From: Novosphingobium pokkalii
Lineage (GTDB): Bacteria > Pseudomonadota > Alphaproteobacteria > Sphingomonadales > Sphingomonadaceae
Reading direction: 5' to 3'
NCBI RefSeq assembly: GCF_014652855.1
Contig: NZ_BMZP01000010.1
Coordinates: 82,802 to 146,801, forward strand
DNA: 64,000 nucleotides
The position numbers were made by a program, and so were the translations under genes. A model generated the notes under the pieces. It searched no databases, had not been told where the DNA came from, and was given only the letters and a program-made list of their open reading frames with translations. Every line of letters starts with the position of its first letter. Positions within the stretch are counted from its first letter, which is position 1. Below, piece by piece: positions 11,888 through 21,133 of the stretch.

Positions 11888-14317
11888 TCAGAAGTTGATC
11901 TGCATTTCACCGCCGAACGTGCGAGGCGGGTTGAAGTTACCATAGTCGCCGAGCGTGCTCGCGTTTGCGGCCGAACGCCGGTAGATATAGGTCGTATTGA
12001 ACAGGTTGCGGCTCCAGAGCGCGAACGTGGCGGTCGTCCCGTTCACCAGCGGCACCGAGGCCAGCGAAACGCGGCCATTGACCACAAAGCTGGAGTCGGT
12101 CTTGGTGGATTCGTTCTGGAAGCTGTACTGCGGATCAGCGTAGGCCGCATCCAGATGCAGCCGCAGTTCGCTGCCGTTCGAATGAACCGGCAACACGTAG
12201 TCGATCGCCCCCGAGGCCGCGTTCTCGGGCGTATAGACCACATAGACCTGATACAGAATGTTGTTCAGGAACGGGTTCGCGGTGGCCGGTACGTGCGTGT
12301 AGGTATAAGCATAGGACGCATTGAGGGTCAGCCCTTCGACCGGCTGGACCGTCAAGTCAGCTTCCACACCACGGATGCGCGAGGTGCCCGGCGCATTGCG
12401 GGTTTCCTCGGTGTGAAGGTTGAACGTGGGGCTGGTCGGATCGGTATCGACGTTGTCGAAATCCGTCTGCGTGCCAGTGCGGTCCATCATATAGCCGGCC
12501 ACATTGAGACGAACGCGATGGTCCATGAGGTCCATCTTGGCGCCGACTTCATACGCCTTCACCGCTTCAGGACCGAACGCTGCGAAAGTCTGCGAACGGC
12601 TGTTCGCACCGCCGGCGCGATAGCCGGTGGAATACTTGGCATAAGCATGGATGGTGTCGGACAGATCGACAGCGGCCACCACCAGCGGATCGAAACGGTT
12701 GACCGTGGCATTGAACGTAAAATTCGTCGCCTTGTTCTGCACGATGTAGAGCAACCCGTTGCGCTTGTCGTGCGTGTAGCGGCCGCCAAGGGTCAGGTGG
12801 AACTTGTCATTCAGCGCGTCAGGCGTGAACGTGGCCTGGCCGAACGCGGCATAGCTCTTGGCGAAAGCCTGGCTGGCGCGTTGCAGGAACTGCTGGCCGA
12901 TGGCCCAGCCCTGGTTGGACGAGGTGACCGTGCCCGAAACCGTTTCGCTGTTGATGGTGTAGCCGGTGCCGTCGGCGTTCCACTTGTTGGACGAAGGCGT
13001 GGCCGCCTGTTCCTGCGCGCGTTCGCTGAAGTAGTAGGCGCCCAGCACGTAGTCCACCTGCGGCAGGCTGCCGACCAGTTGCAGTTCCTGGCTGAACTGG
13101 CGCTGGTTGAGGAACGAGAGGCTGTAGCGGCTGAAGTTCGTGTTCGGCGCATAGATCGTGCGGGCCGCGCCACCCGAGTTGTCCCACTGCTCGGTGGAGA
13201 CGGTGCGCCATGCCGTGATCGAACGCAGCTGCACGTGCGGCGCCAGATCGTAATTCAGGTGCAGCGCCGTGCCTTCGGTGCGATCGATGCTGGGCTGCTG
13301 CGGCACGCCGATCGGCGCGACCTTCACGCGGTTGTCGCCGGTTGCCTTCATCAGCGGCGAGAGCGGCGCGATGCACGAAGAGCAGGCGGTGGTGGTGCCC
13401 GGCGCGGCCAGAATGTAGCTGCTGCCGCTCTGCACATACTGGCCCACCGTCTTCCCGAGCGGGTTGTAGGTGATCAGCTGGCTATAGTTGGGCGTGTTTT
13501 CGTCCTTGGCCTTGTCATAGGTGACGGTCGCCGAGAAATTGGGAGCGGGCGTCCACTTGGCCGACACGCGACCGCCGGTGCGGTCGTACTGGTTCCAGCC
13601 GGCCTGCCCCGCAAGCGGGTTCTTCACGGTTGGATCCTGGTGCTGCGTCACTGCATCGAGCTTGATCGCAATGTTGTTGAATTCCGGCAGATCGATGTGG
13701 CCTTCGGCATTATGGCTGCCGAAGTTGCCCACACCGACGGAAACGCGCCCGTCGAACTTGCCGGTGGGCTCCTTGGTCACGATGCTCACCGCGCCACCTT
13801 CGGTGTTGCGGCCGAACAGAGTGCCCTGCGGACCCTTGAGAACTTCGATGCGCTGCACATCGAACAGTGCGGCGTTGAGACCCTGCGAGCGGGCCAGATA
13901 AATGCCGTCGATATAGACGCCAACGCCCGTGTCACGCGCGGTCTGGTTCTGGTCGAACGGCACGATGCCGCGAATACCCACGGTCAGCGCCGACTGGCGG
14001 GCTTCAAAGGTGGCGACACGCAGGCTAGGCACGCCGCCGTCGGCGAGGTCGAGCAGGCTCTGGACGTGGCGATCCTTGATGACTTGATCGCTCACCACCG
14101 CGATCGCAACCGGCGTCTTCTGGAGGTTGGTTTCGCGCTTGGTGGCGGTCACCACGATTTCGGCGAGACCCTTTTCCCCGGCAGAAGCATCGCTGGCCGG
14201 CGCTTCTGCCGCGACATCGGCAGCCGGTGCGGTTTCGGCCGCGAAAGCCGGCATGGCGTTCAGCGCAAGCGCGCCCGCCCCGGCCAACAGGCCGGCACGA
14301 ACAGTGTTCTTCAACAT
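11888..14317 (-). CDS. TonB-dependent outer-membrane receptor
   Basis: The 809-residue protein takes up an unknown substrate across the outer membrane using TonB energy. It has a signal peptide (residues 1-27, ending AMPAFA-AE) and an Ala/Glu-rich spacer. A TonB-box-like EIVVTATKRE sits at about residues 53-62. The plug domain has GIRGI, RIEVLKGPQGTLFGRN and GGAVSIVTKEP. The barrel ends with aromatic strands and a terminal Phe (MQINF). A GAGGGA Shine-Dalgarno is seven bases before the ATG. The plug is the subtype common in sphingomonads. No substrate-specific gene is adjacent apart from a second receptor upstream. Confidence 0.92.
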   Translation of the reverse strand: MLKNTVRAGLLAGAGALALNAMPAFAAETAPAADVAAEAPASDASAGEKGLAEIVVTATKRETNLQKTPVAIAVVSDQVIKDRHVQSLLDLADGGVPSLRVATFEARQSALTVGIRGIVPFDQNQTARDTGVGVYIDGIYLARSQGLNAALFDVQRIEVLKGPQGTLFGRNTEGGAVSIVTKEPTGKFDGRVSVGVGNFGSHNAEGHIDLPEFNNIAIKLDAVTQHQDPTVKNPLAGQAGWNQYDRTGGRVSAKWTPAPNFSATVTYDKAKDENTPNYSQLITYNPLGKTVGQYVQSGSSYILAAPGTTTACSSCIAPLSPLMKATGDNRVKVAPIGVPQQPSIDRTEGTALHLNYDLAPHVQLRSITAWRTVSTEQWDNSGGAARTIYAPNTNFSRYSLSFLNQRQFSQELQLVGSLPQVDYVLGAYYFSERAQEQAATPSSNKWNADGTGYTINSETVSGTVTSSNQGWAIGQQFLQRASQAFAKSYAAFGQATFTPDALNDKFHLTLGGRYTHDKRNGLLYIVQNKATNFTFNATVNRFDPLVVAAVDLSDTIHAYAKYSTGYRAGGANSRSQTFAAFGPEAVKAYEVGAKMDLMDHRVRLNVAGYMMDRTGTQTDFDNVDTDPTSPTFNLHTEETRNAPGTSRIRGVEADLTVQPVEGLTLNASYAYTYTHVPATANPFLNNILYQVYVVYTPENAASGAIDYVLPVHSNGSELRLHLDAAYADPQYSFQNESTKTDSSFVVNGRVSLASVPLVNGTTATFALWSRNLFNTTYIYRRSAANASTLGDYGNFNPPRTFGGEMQINF

Positions 14318-14500
14318 CGGATTTCCCTCACTGGTGAGGCCTAGAAAGCCCCTTCGCGCCTCCCCCTAAGTGCCGATGGCTGCACTTTTGTGACGCCGGC
14401 ATGTCAGCGATTGTCACATTTGACCGAAACCTGACATTTTTCGCAGGATTTTCGGCGGATTACCGCCATTTCCGTCGCTGCGTGGCAAAGTGTGTCACGC

Positions 14501-14535
14501 AAAAAAAGCCCCGCCTCGGCATGCCGAAGCGGGGC
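14501..14535 (-). terminator. Rho-independent terminator of the second TonB receptor gene
   Basis: On the minus strand a GCCCCGC..CGGCATGCCG..GCGGGGC stem (14508-14535) is followed by seven T residues (14501-14507). It is located 47 bases after the stop of the receptor at 14582. Confidence 0.9.
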
Positions 14536-14581
14536 GTTTGGCGGCGAATCACGCCGGGACGAGGCCCGGCGCGAGGCGCGA

Positions 14582-16933
14582 TCAGAAGCCGGCCTTGAGC
14601 GTCACGAAGACCTGGCGCGGAGCACCGGCGAGCAGGGTCTGGGCATCGCCCGAGAAGCCGAAGCCGTTGGAACCGATCGTGGCGACATAGTCCTTGTTGA
14701 ACAGGTTCGTACCGTTGACCTGGATTTCCAGCGGGGTGCGCTGGCCAACATCGATGCGATAGCCCAGCGTGGCATCGACCAGGGCGCGGCCCGGCACCGA
14801 CTGGTCGTTGAGATAGGTGAAATAGCGCTTGGACATGTAGTTGACCGCAACGCGCCCAAAGAGCGTGCTGCTGTCATACGAGATTTCGCCGCGCGCCAGG
14901 TGCTTGGGCGTATCGACCACGGTCTTGCCGGCAGTCGCCTTGACGCCCGAGGTGGTCACCACGTCGTCACGATAGGTGGAGTTGTTGTAGCTGTACGATG
15001 CGAACAGGGCAAACCCGTAGGGCAGCTTGTAGTTCGCCACGGCTTCCAGGCCATAGGAGCGCACGTTGCCCACGTTCTGCACCACGTTGGCCGCGCCAAC
15101 GATGCCCAGCGAAGTGGGAATGGTGAGCAGGCGATTGCGGAAGTTGACGAGATAGCCGCCGAGCACCGCGTTGAACGGCCCCTGGTTCACACGCAGGCCG
15201 CCTTCGTAGGTGTCCGACTGCTCGGGCTTGAGATTGGCCTTGATCGCGTCGAACGCCGCCTGGTTGGTGGAGAACGGGCTGGAGGTGGCGTCGGCCGTGA
15301 ACGCGCGGGTCACCTGCGTGAAGCCGGCGAAAAGTTCGGTGCCACCGCCCAGCTTGTAGGTCAGGCCGGCATGGGGCTGGAACCAGTCGCGCGCCTTCAG
15401 GCTGCCGGTCGCCAGCGTGCTCTGCGCGGCGAGCTTGGAGGCCTTGTTCTCCACGTCGAAGCCCTTCCAGCCCAGGTTGAGCTTGAGCGCGCCGAGATCG
15501 ACATCGTCCATGACGTAATACTGATACGTCGTGGTGTTATAGGCCATGGCCCACTGCGTGTAGAACGGGTTGCTCAGGAAGTGGTGGAAGTCGATCCCCG
15601 GCGTGGTGCGGCTGGTGAAGGCATAGAAGCGGCGGGCCTGCTGGAAATCGTTGTTTTCCAACCAGCCGCCGACAGTCAGCTTGTTCATACCGGCATCGTA
15701 GGTGAAACTGCCGAACACGCCTTCGCGCTTGATGTCGTACTCGGTGGTGCGGACCGACATCGGCACGCCGTTGGGGCTGGGAACATAAGGCGTGCCCCAC
15801 AGGCCCTGGCCGCGGTTGTGGTGATAGTAGGACTTGATGTTGAACGAGATCTTGTCGCCGAGCGGGCCGCTGGCGCCGAACGCATAGACCCAGTCGCGGC
15901 GCAGGCCGGCGGCATCGTAATAGGCATCGTCCACCGACTTGATCTTGCCGGGGAACGTGGTGCCGGCGGCCGGACGGCTGGGCGGCAGGCCGGTCTGGTC
16001 CGACAGGCCATCCTTGCCGGGCAGGCCGGTGGTGTTGTTGTAATTGTCGATGTTGTTGGCAATGTCGGCCACGTTGATGGCGGTGGCATACTGGTGCGGG
16101 CCGAAGTTGTCCCAATCATAGCCCAGGCGCCCGATCATTTCGAGCGACATGTCCTGGTAATCCTGCTCGACGCGATCGGAATAGCTGTACCAGCCTTCCA
16201 GGTTGATGGCGCCGGCCGGGGCAATGAACTTCACGTTGGTCATCAGCGTGCGCTGCTGGCCATCGCCCTTCCACTTGTTGCCGTTCTGGTATTGCAGCGA
16301 GGCGAAGCCGCGCACGCCATCGGGCGTGCCCACGGCCACGCGGCCAAACCCGCGCCAGGTTTCGGCCGAACCATAGGAGCCGCTGGCATCGATCGCGACG
16401 TGGTGTTCACGCAGCAGGTCGGCCGGATCGATCGACTTGAATTCGAGCGTGCCGCCCAGGTTGCTGGTCGACTGCGTGTCGATCGCGCCCGAGCCTTGGC
16501 TGACGGCCGTGACGCCGATGTTTTCCGGGCTGATCGCGCGGCTGACATGCAGGCCGTTGTTGTTGCCATAGCTCATGTTGCCGAGCGGAATGCCGTCGAG
16601 CGTGAAGCCGAGCTGGTTCTGGTTGAAGCCACGGATGGTCACGCGGGTGGACCATTCATAGTTGCCGAAAGCGTCGGCCGACTGGAAGTTGACGCTGGGC
16701 AGCTTTTCGATGGCCTTCAAGGGGCTGGTGCCCGAAGCGAGAACGGCGAGGTCCGCCGTCTTGATTTCCTGGGTCTGGCGGGTCTGGCCGGTCCCCAGCA
16801 CGACGATCTGCGGGCCGCTTTCACCGGCAGCCGCATCGGCGGCTTCGGGCGCGGGCGCTGCCGCTTCGGCAGCGAGAACGGGGTGGGCAAAGAGCACGGC
16901 GCAGCCGGCAAGCAGGGCAGAAACGCGACGCAT
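14582..16933 (-). CDS. TonB-dependent outer-membrane receptor
   Basis: The 783-residue receptor has a signal peptide (residues 1-21, ending PVLA-AE) and a TonB-box-like IVVLGTGQTRQ at about 43-53. The plug has PSVNFQSADAFGNYEW, the FTLDGIPLGNMSYGNNN loop and GSGAIDTQSTSNLGGTLEF. Its plug lacks the common GPQGTLFGRN wording of the neighbouring receptor, so the two belong to different subfamilies. The barrel ends with KAGF. It has its own terminator (14501-14535) and so is transcribed separately from the receptor at 11888. Substrate unknown; a LysR regulator lies just upstream on the same strand. Confidence 0.9.
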   Translation of the reverse strand: MRRVSALLAGCAVLFAHPVLAAEAAAPAPEAADAAAGESGPQIVVLGTGQTRQTQEIKTADLAVLASGTSPLKAIEKLPSVNFQSADAFGNYEWSTRVTIRGFNQNQLGFTLDGIPLGNMSYGNNNGLHVSRAISPENIGVTAVSQGSGAIDTQSTSNLGGTLEFKSIDPADLLREHHVAIDASGSYGSAETWRGFGRVAVGTPDGVRGFASLQYQNGNKWKGDGQQRTLMTNVKFIAPAGAINLEGWYSYSDRVEQDYQDMSLEMIGRLGYDWDNFGPHQYATAINVADIANNIDNYNNTTGLPGKDGLSDQTGLPPSRPAAGTTFPGKIKSVDDAYYDAAGLRRDWVYAFGASGPLGDKISFNIKSYYHHNRGQGLWGTPYVPSPNGVPMSVRTTEYDIKREGVFGSFTYDAGMNKLTVGGWLENNDFQQARRFYAFTSRTTPGIDFHHFLSNPFYTQWAMAYNTTTYQYYVMDDVDLGALKLNLGWKGFDVENKASKLAAQSTLATGSLKARDWFQPHAGLTYKLGGGTELFAGFTQVTRAFTADATSSPFSTNQAAFDAIKANLKPEQSDTYEGGLRVNQGPFNAVLGGYLVNFRNRLLTIPTSLGIVGAANVVQNVGNVRSYGLEAVANYKLPYGFALFASYSYNNSTYRDDVVTTSGVKATAGKTVVDTPKHLARGEISYDSSTLFGRVAVNYMSKRYFTYLNDQSVPGRALVDATLGYRIDVGQRTPLEIQVNGTNLFNKDYVATIGSNGFGFSGDAQTLLAGAPRQVFVTLKAGF

Positions 16934-17071
16934 GGCAATCCCTCATGGCTATTGCCCCCGTGCAGGATCGGGGGATGGTGCGTCGCGCCGCCTAGCCCCG
17001 CCCCGTTTCAGATTGATGCCGTTTTGGTGACAGTTTGACGGCAAACCCTGCCTGCGTATGTCATCGATCCG

Positions 17072-18007
17072 TCATGAGGATGGTGCGTCGCCGCTCCGCC
17101 GGGCCGCATCGCGCGCGCAATCCTTGGCCATAAGCCGCTCCAGCAGCCAAGTCCGCGCCGGGCCGGCGGGGCTGTCGCGCCGCCACTGGGCGTGGATCGG
17201 ATAGACGATCTCTGCCCCTTCGGGCATGGCGAGATGCACCAGCCGCCCGCTGCCCAGATCATCGGCGACGACATGGCGCGGCATGTTGCCCCAGCCGATG
17301 CCCTGGCGCAGCAAGGCGTGCTTGGCGCCCAGATCGCCCAGCCGCCAGGTGCGCGCGGCGAGGACCGAGAAATCGCGCCCCTGGGTCAGTGCCGAGCGAT
17401 CGGTCAGCACCAGTTGCAGGTATTGCCGCCCGGTGCCCGGCGGAACCGGCGCCATGCGGGCCAGCGGGTGGCCGGGCGCAGCCACCGGGACCAATTCCAC
17501 CGTGCCGATGGCCATGCGATCAAGCGCGGGATCATCCACCAGCACCGCCCCGGTGATCGCCAGGTCGGCCTGGCCATCGAGCAGTTGGCCGGCCACCGCG
17601 CCCAGGGCTTCCACGTGCAGGCGCAAGTCCACGGTGGGAAAGGCCATCAGGAAATCCTGGAGCAGCCGGGCCAGCGTCTCTGTGGGAAACATCACGTCCA
17701 CCGCCAGGGTGAGTTCGGCCTCCAGCCCCTGGTTGTGGCCACGCACCCGCGCCATCAGCGCATCGACATCGTCTGCCACCGCCCGCGCGCTGGCCAGCAC
17801 GGCGCGGCCCGCCTCGGTCAGTTGCGGCTTGCGCGAACCCTCGCGATCAAACAGCGCCACGCCAAGCTGCGCCTCCAGGTTGGAGATGCCATAGCTGACC
17901 ACCGAGATCGCCCGCCCCAGCCGCCGCGCGGCGCCGTTGAACGTGCCTTCGTCAACCACCGCCAGAAAGATGCGGATCTGGTCGATGCTGGGCTGTCCCA
18001 CGTCCAT
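17072..18007 (-). CDS. LysR-family transcriptional regulator
   Basis: The 311-residue protein has the LysR winged helix-turn-helix at residues 5-65 (IRIFLAVVDEGTFNGAARRLG, then a recognition helix around ISVVSYGISNLEAQLGVALFDR). A substrate-binding domain occupies about residues 95-295. It is divergently placed 117 bases from a nitroreductase gene, the classic arrangement for LysR control of the facing gene. The 18008-18124 spacer is AT-richer than its surroundings (for example CATTCTTATCAGAAATATT), but no binding site can be fixed by eye. The inducer is unknown. Confidence 0.92.
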   Translation of the reverse strand: MDVGQPSIDQIRIFLAVVDEGTFNGAARRLGRAISVVSYGISNLEAQLGVALFDREGSRKPQLTEAGRAVLASARAVADDVDALMARVRGHNQGLEAELTLAVDVMFPTETLARLLQDFLMAFPTVDLRLHVEALGAVAGQLLDGQADLAITGAVLVDDPALDRMAIGTVELVPVAAPGHPLARMAPVPPGTGRQYLQLVLTDRSALTQGRDFSVLAARTWRLGDLGAKHALLRQGIGWGNMPRHVVADDLGSGRLVHLAMPEGAEIVYPIHAQWRRDSPAGPARTWLLERLMAKDCARDAARRSGDAPSS

Positions 18008-18124
18008 GCGGCGTTACTCCATTCAACAGAACTGAACATTCTTATCAGAAATATTGGGATTTTCGAAAAGCACAAAAGCCGCCAGACAGCGTTCCAGCGT
18101 TTTCCCCAACGAGGATTCGATCCC

Positions 18125-18718
18125 ATGACCACCCGTACTGCCGATCCCCGCGTGCTGCCCCTGATCGTGGACCGCTGGTCGCCGCGTTCGTTCGATGGCA
18201 ACGCCGTGCCGGCGCAGGATCTGGCCGTGATCTTCGAAGCGGCCGGCCTGGCGCCTTCGGCGTTCAACTATCAGCCCTGGCGCTTTCTCTATGCCGTGCC
18301 GGGCGATGCCAACTGGGCCGCGTTCCTCGATATCCTGATTCCGTTCAACCAGGGCTGGGCCAAGGATGCCGGCGCGCTGGTGTTCATCGTTTCGGATGAA
18401 GCGATGCGCAAGGATGACGGCACCGCCAATCCCAACCACAGCCACAGCTTCGATGCCGGCGCCGCCTGGGCCCTGCTCGCGCTCCAGGCAACCGCGCTGG
18501 GCTATCACACCCATGGCATGACCGGCATCGATTTCGACAAGGCGCGCAGCGTGCTGGGCGTGCCCGAAGGCTGGCGCGTGGAAGCGGCGGTGGCCATCGG
18601 CCGCCAGGACAGCGCGGAAAAGCTGCCCGACTTTCTCAAGGAACGCGAAGCCCCCAGCGGCCGCAAGCCGGTGGCCGAAGTGGCCGCCGCCGGCACCTTT
18701 GCCGATCTTCCGGCCTGA
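18125..18718 (+). CDS. Nitroreductase-family FMN-dependent oxidoreductase
   Basis: The 197-residue protein shows the nitroreductase fold: RWSPRSFDG at residues 14-22, GLAPSAFNYQPWRFL (about 41-55) for FMN phosphate binding, and ALGYHTHGMTGIDFDKA in the C-terminal half. Family members reduce nitro-, quinone- or enone-type substrates with NAD(P)H as cytoplasmic dimers. The start was set at ATG 18125, which gives the family's normal N-terminus; an upstream extension would cross the regulator's promoter. It faces the LysR gene, so LysR-controlled induction is likely. Confidence 0.9.
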   Translation: MTTRTADPRVLPLIVDRWSPRSFDGNAVPAQDLAVIFEAAGLAPSAFNYQPWRFLYAVPGDANWAAFLDILIPFNQGWAKDAGALVFIVSDEAMRKDDGTANPNHSHSFDAGAAWALLALQATALGYHTHGMTGIDFDKARSVLGVPEGWRVEAAVAIGRQDSAEKLPDFLKEREAPSGRKPVAEVAAAGTFADLPA

Positions 18719-18738
18719 CTCGTATTCTGACGCATAGG

Positions 18739-18763
18739 GGGCAGCCTCGCGCCGGGGCTGCCC
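18739..18763 (+). terminator. Hairpin after the nitroreductase gene (probable terminator)
   Basis: GGGCAGCC (18739-18746) pairs with GGCTGCCC (18756-18763), 20 bases past the stop. The T tract is weak (TTCG), so termination may be inefficient. Confidence 0.55.
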
Positions 18764-18946
18764 TTCGCGCTGCAATATATCATAGGCTAAAGGCGGGAGC
18801 GAAACGGTTCCCGGCCAATCAACGGCCAGTGGGATGTGAGGCACGACTCGTCGCATCTCATCTTCCCCAGCCTTGGCAGCGGCGGGAACCGACGCCAGTT
18901 TGAGACCCATAGCAAAACGCATTTTCCAATTCGGGGTCTCGCAATC

Positions 18947-19624
18947 ATGACATTTGGCAGGCGCCAGTTCCTTGGCGCACTTGCCGGATCGGCGGCCTCG
19001 GCGCTGTTTCCGCGCGCGGCAGCAGAAGCGATTGCGCCCATCCAGGGTTCCAACGGTGCCTGGGCACCTGGCCTTGGTCCCGGCGCGACCACGCTTCCTC
19101 CGCCTTCGCCCGTGGCCGACAGCCCGACACTGCTGACCCGCGCTCTTGGTGCACTGCGCGATCATGGCGACCATGTCGCCGCGCGCGACGTGATCGGCAT
19201 CGTCGACTTTTCGGCCCCGTCGCGCGAGGCGCGGATGCAACTCGTCGATGTCGCCAGCGGGCGCATCCTTTCCTCCCACCTCGTGGCCCATGGCCGTGGC
19301 TCCGATCCGGCCAACAAGGGTTGGGTCGAACGGCTGTCCAACGAATATGGCTCGGAAGCATCGTGCAGCGGCAGCTTCCTGACCGGTGACACCTATTACG
19401 GGCGGCATGGCCGTTCGCGCCGCCTGATCGGCCTGGACCCGGAAAACAACCTGGCCCAGGTGCGCGGGATCGTGATCCACGCGGCGAGCTACGTCGGACC
19501 CGATATCGCCAGCATGCAGGGCCGGGTCGGCCGCAGCCAGGGCTGCTTTGCCGTCTCCAACGGGGATATCGATCACGTGCTGGGCCTGCTCGGGCCGGGC
19601 CGCTTGCTCTACGCCGCGCGCTGA
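18947..19624 (+). CDS. Murein L,D-transpeptidase catalytic-domain family protein (YkuD_2 type)
   Basis: The 225-residue protein matches the PF13645 family. The N-terminus reads GRRQFLGALAGSAASALFP, a twin-arginine-like signal peptide, so export to the periplasm is expected. The catalytic region contains VIHAASYVG and the Cys motif RSQGCFAVS near residues 195-203. Members are thought to act on peptidoglycan peptide stems, though many are uncharacterised. The ATG at 18947 was chosen because it places the twin-Arg signal at the N-terminus; the longer frame from 18836 adds unconserved residues. It stands alone between the nitroreductase and the efflux operon. Confidence 0.85.
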   Translation: MTFGRRQFLGALAGSAASALFPRAAAEAIAPIQGSNGAWAPGLGPGATTLPPPSPVADSPTLLTRALGALRDHGDHVAARDVIGIVDFSAPSREARMQLVDVASGRILSSHLVAHGRGSDPANKGWVERLSNEYGSEASCSGSFLTGDTYYGRHGRSRRLIGLDPENNLAQVRGIVIHAASYVGPDIASMQGRVGRSQGCFAVSNGDIDHVLGLLGPGRLLYAAR

Positions 19625-19912
19625 GCGCCGGCCTTGGCCCTGCCCGGGGTACTTTGCCCCGGGCCATGGCTTGCGAAGTAACCTGAACAAACGCCCAATC
19701 AGACCTGTCGTTCCCACAAACACCCGAAAGGGTTTTTGCGCAGGTTAAGACTTGCCTCCATCGCCGTTCTGTGTTCCCGACCGAAGCTCTTTCCGTGGGT
19801 TGCCGGTACTTGTCTCAAAGTGTCGCAGCGCGTTGCAAACGTGCCTTTCGCGCCACTCGATCAGGCAAGGCTGTGCTACGCGACCCACCGAATCACACAA
19901 GTCGGTGAAAGA

Positions 19913-21127
19913 ATGCTGCATAGTCTTCCGGTTGCCTCCCCTCTCCGGTTTCCGGTCCTCCGCCGCGCCGCGCGCCGTGCCTTCCATCCGCTGGCCCTGG
20001 CGGCCCTGCCGCTGGGCGCCACCCTGATGCTCGGCGCCTGTGGCAAGGGCCAGGACGGCCCGCCCCAGCAGGACGCCGCCGTCGGCTATATCGTGGCGAC
20101 GCCCACGGCCGTTCCGGTTTCCACGGAATTATCGGGTCGCACCGTGGCCAGCCAGATTGCCGAAGTGCGCCCGCAAGTGACCGGCATCATCATGGAGCGC
20201 CTGTTTACCGAAGGCAGCATGGTGCGCGCCGGCCAGCCGCTCTACCAGATCGATTCGCGCAGCTATGCCGCCACGGCGAGCCAGGCCGCCGGCAACCTCG
20301 CCGCGACGCGCGCCACGGTGGAATCGCTGCGCCTCAAGGCCGAACGCTACAAGGTGCTGGCCGACCAGGGCGGCATTTCCCGCCAGGATGCCGCCGACGC
20401 GCTGGCGAGCTACAACCAGGCGCGGGGCCAGGTCATGGCCTATGAAGGTGCGTTGCAGGCGGCCAAGGTGAACCTTGGCTTCACCCGCATCCTCGCGCCG
20501 ATCAGCGGGCGCATCGGCGTGTCGAGCGTGACCAAGGGCGCGCTCGTGACGTCGAGTCAGACCGACGCACTGGCCAAGATCCAGAAGCTGGACCCGATGT
20601 GGGTCAACATCCAGCAATCGAGCAACGATTACATGGCGCTGCGCCGCGCGCTGCAATCGGGCAAGCTGGCGCCCGATGGCTCTGCCCCGGTGAAGGTGAT
20701 CCTGGCCGACGGCACGGAATGGCCGGTGGAAGGTCGCCTCAACTTTGCCGACGTGGACGTGAACAGCGAAACCGGCACCGTGATCCTGCGCGTGACCGTG
20801 CCCAATCCCAAGGGTGACCTGCTGCCCGGCCTGTTCGTGAAGGCGCGGCTGGTCCAGGGCATCGTGCCCAACGGCATTCTGGTGCCGCAGGGCGCGGTCA
20901 GCCGCACGCCGCGCGGCACTGCCACCTTGCTGGTGGTCAACGCCAAGGGCGAGGCCGAAACCCGCGACGTGACCGCCGAAACGCCAGTGGGCAGCAACTG
21001 GCTGGTGACCAATGGCCTCAAGGCCGGGGACAAGGTGATCACCGAAGGCCTGATCAAGGCCAAGCCGGGCGCCAAGGTGAAAGCCAGCCCGGCCGGCAGC
21101 GCGCCGGCAAGCGGGGGGGCGAAGTAA
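19913..21127 (+). CDS. RND efflux periplasmic adaptor lipoprotein (AcrA/MexA type)
   Basis: The 404-residue membrane-fusion protein bridges the inner-membrane pump and the outer-membrane channel of the operon. A lipoprotein signal (LGATLMLGAC, lipid-bearing Cys near residue 44) precedes the mature part. The biotinyl-lipoyl halves are EVRPQVTGIIMERLFTEGSMVRAGQPLYQID and RILAPISGRIG, flanking an alpha-helical hairpin at about 125-190. The ATG at 19913 is used because upstream codons lack a signal sequence. The gap to the permease gene is only 6 bases. No repressor gene is adjacent, so regulation is not evident from the window. Confidence 0.93.
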   Translation: MLHSLPVASPLRFPVLRRAARRAFHPLALAALPLGATLMLGACGKGQDGPPQQDAAVGYIVATPTAVPVSTELSGRTVASQIAEVRPQVTGIIMERLFTEGSMVRAGQPLYQIDSRSYAATASQAAGNLAATRATVESLRLKAERYKVLADQGGISRQDAADALASYNQARGQVMAYEGALQAAKVNLGFTRILAPISGRIGVSSVTKGALVTSSQTDALAKIQKLDPMWVNIQQSSNDYMALRRALQSGKLAPDGSAPVKVILADGTEWPVEGRLNFADVDVNSETGTVILRVTVPNPKGDLLPGLFVKARLVQGIVPNGILVPQGAVSRTPRGTATLLVVNAKGEAETRDVTAETPVGSNWLVTNGLKAGDKVITEGLIKAKPGAKVKASPAGSAPASGGAK

Positions 21128-21133
21128 CGCTCC

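Noticed and set aside
11480..14344. 954-residue open frame on the plus strand
   Set aside because: It lies antisense to the TonB receptor (11888-14317), is Arg/Gly/Val-rich with no domain, and arises from high GC in the third codon position.
14492..17038. 848-residue open frame on the plus strand
   Set aside because: It is the antisense shadow of the second TonB receptor, which has a signal peptide, plug and barrel signatures.
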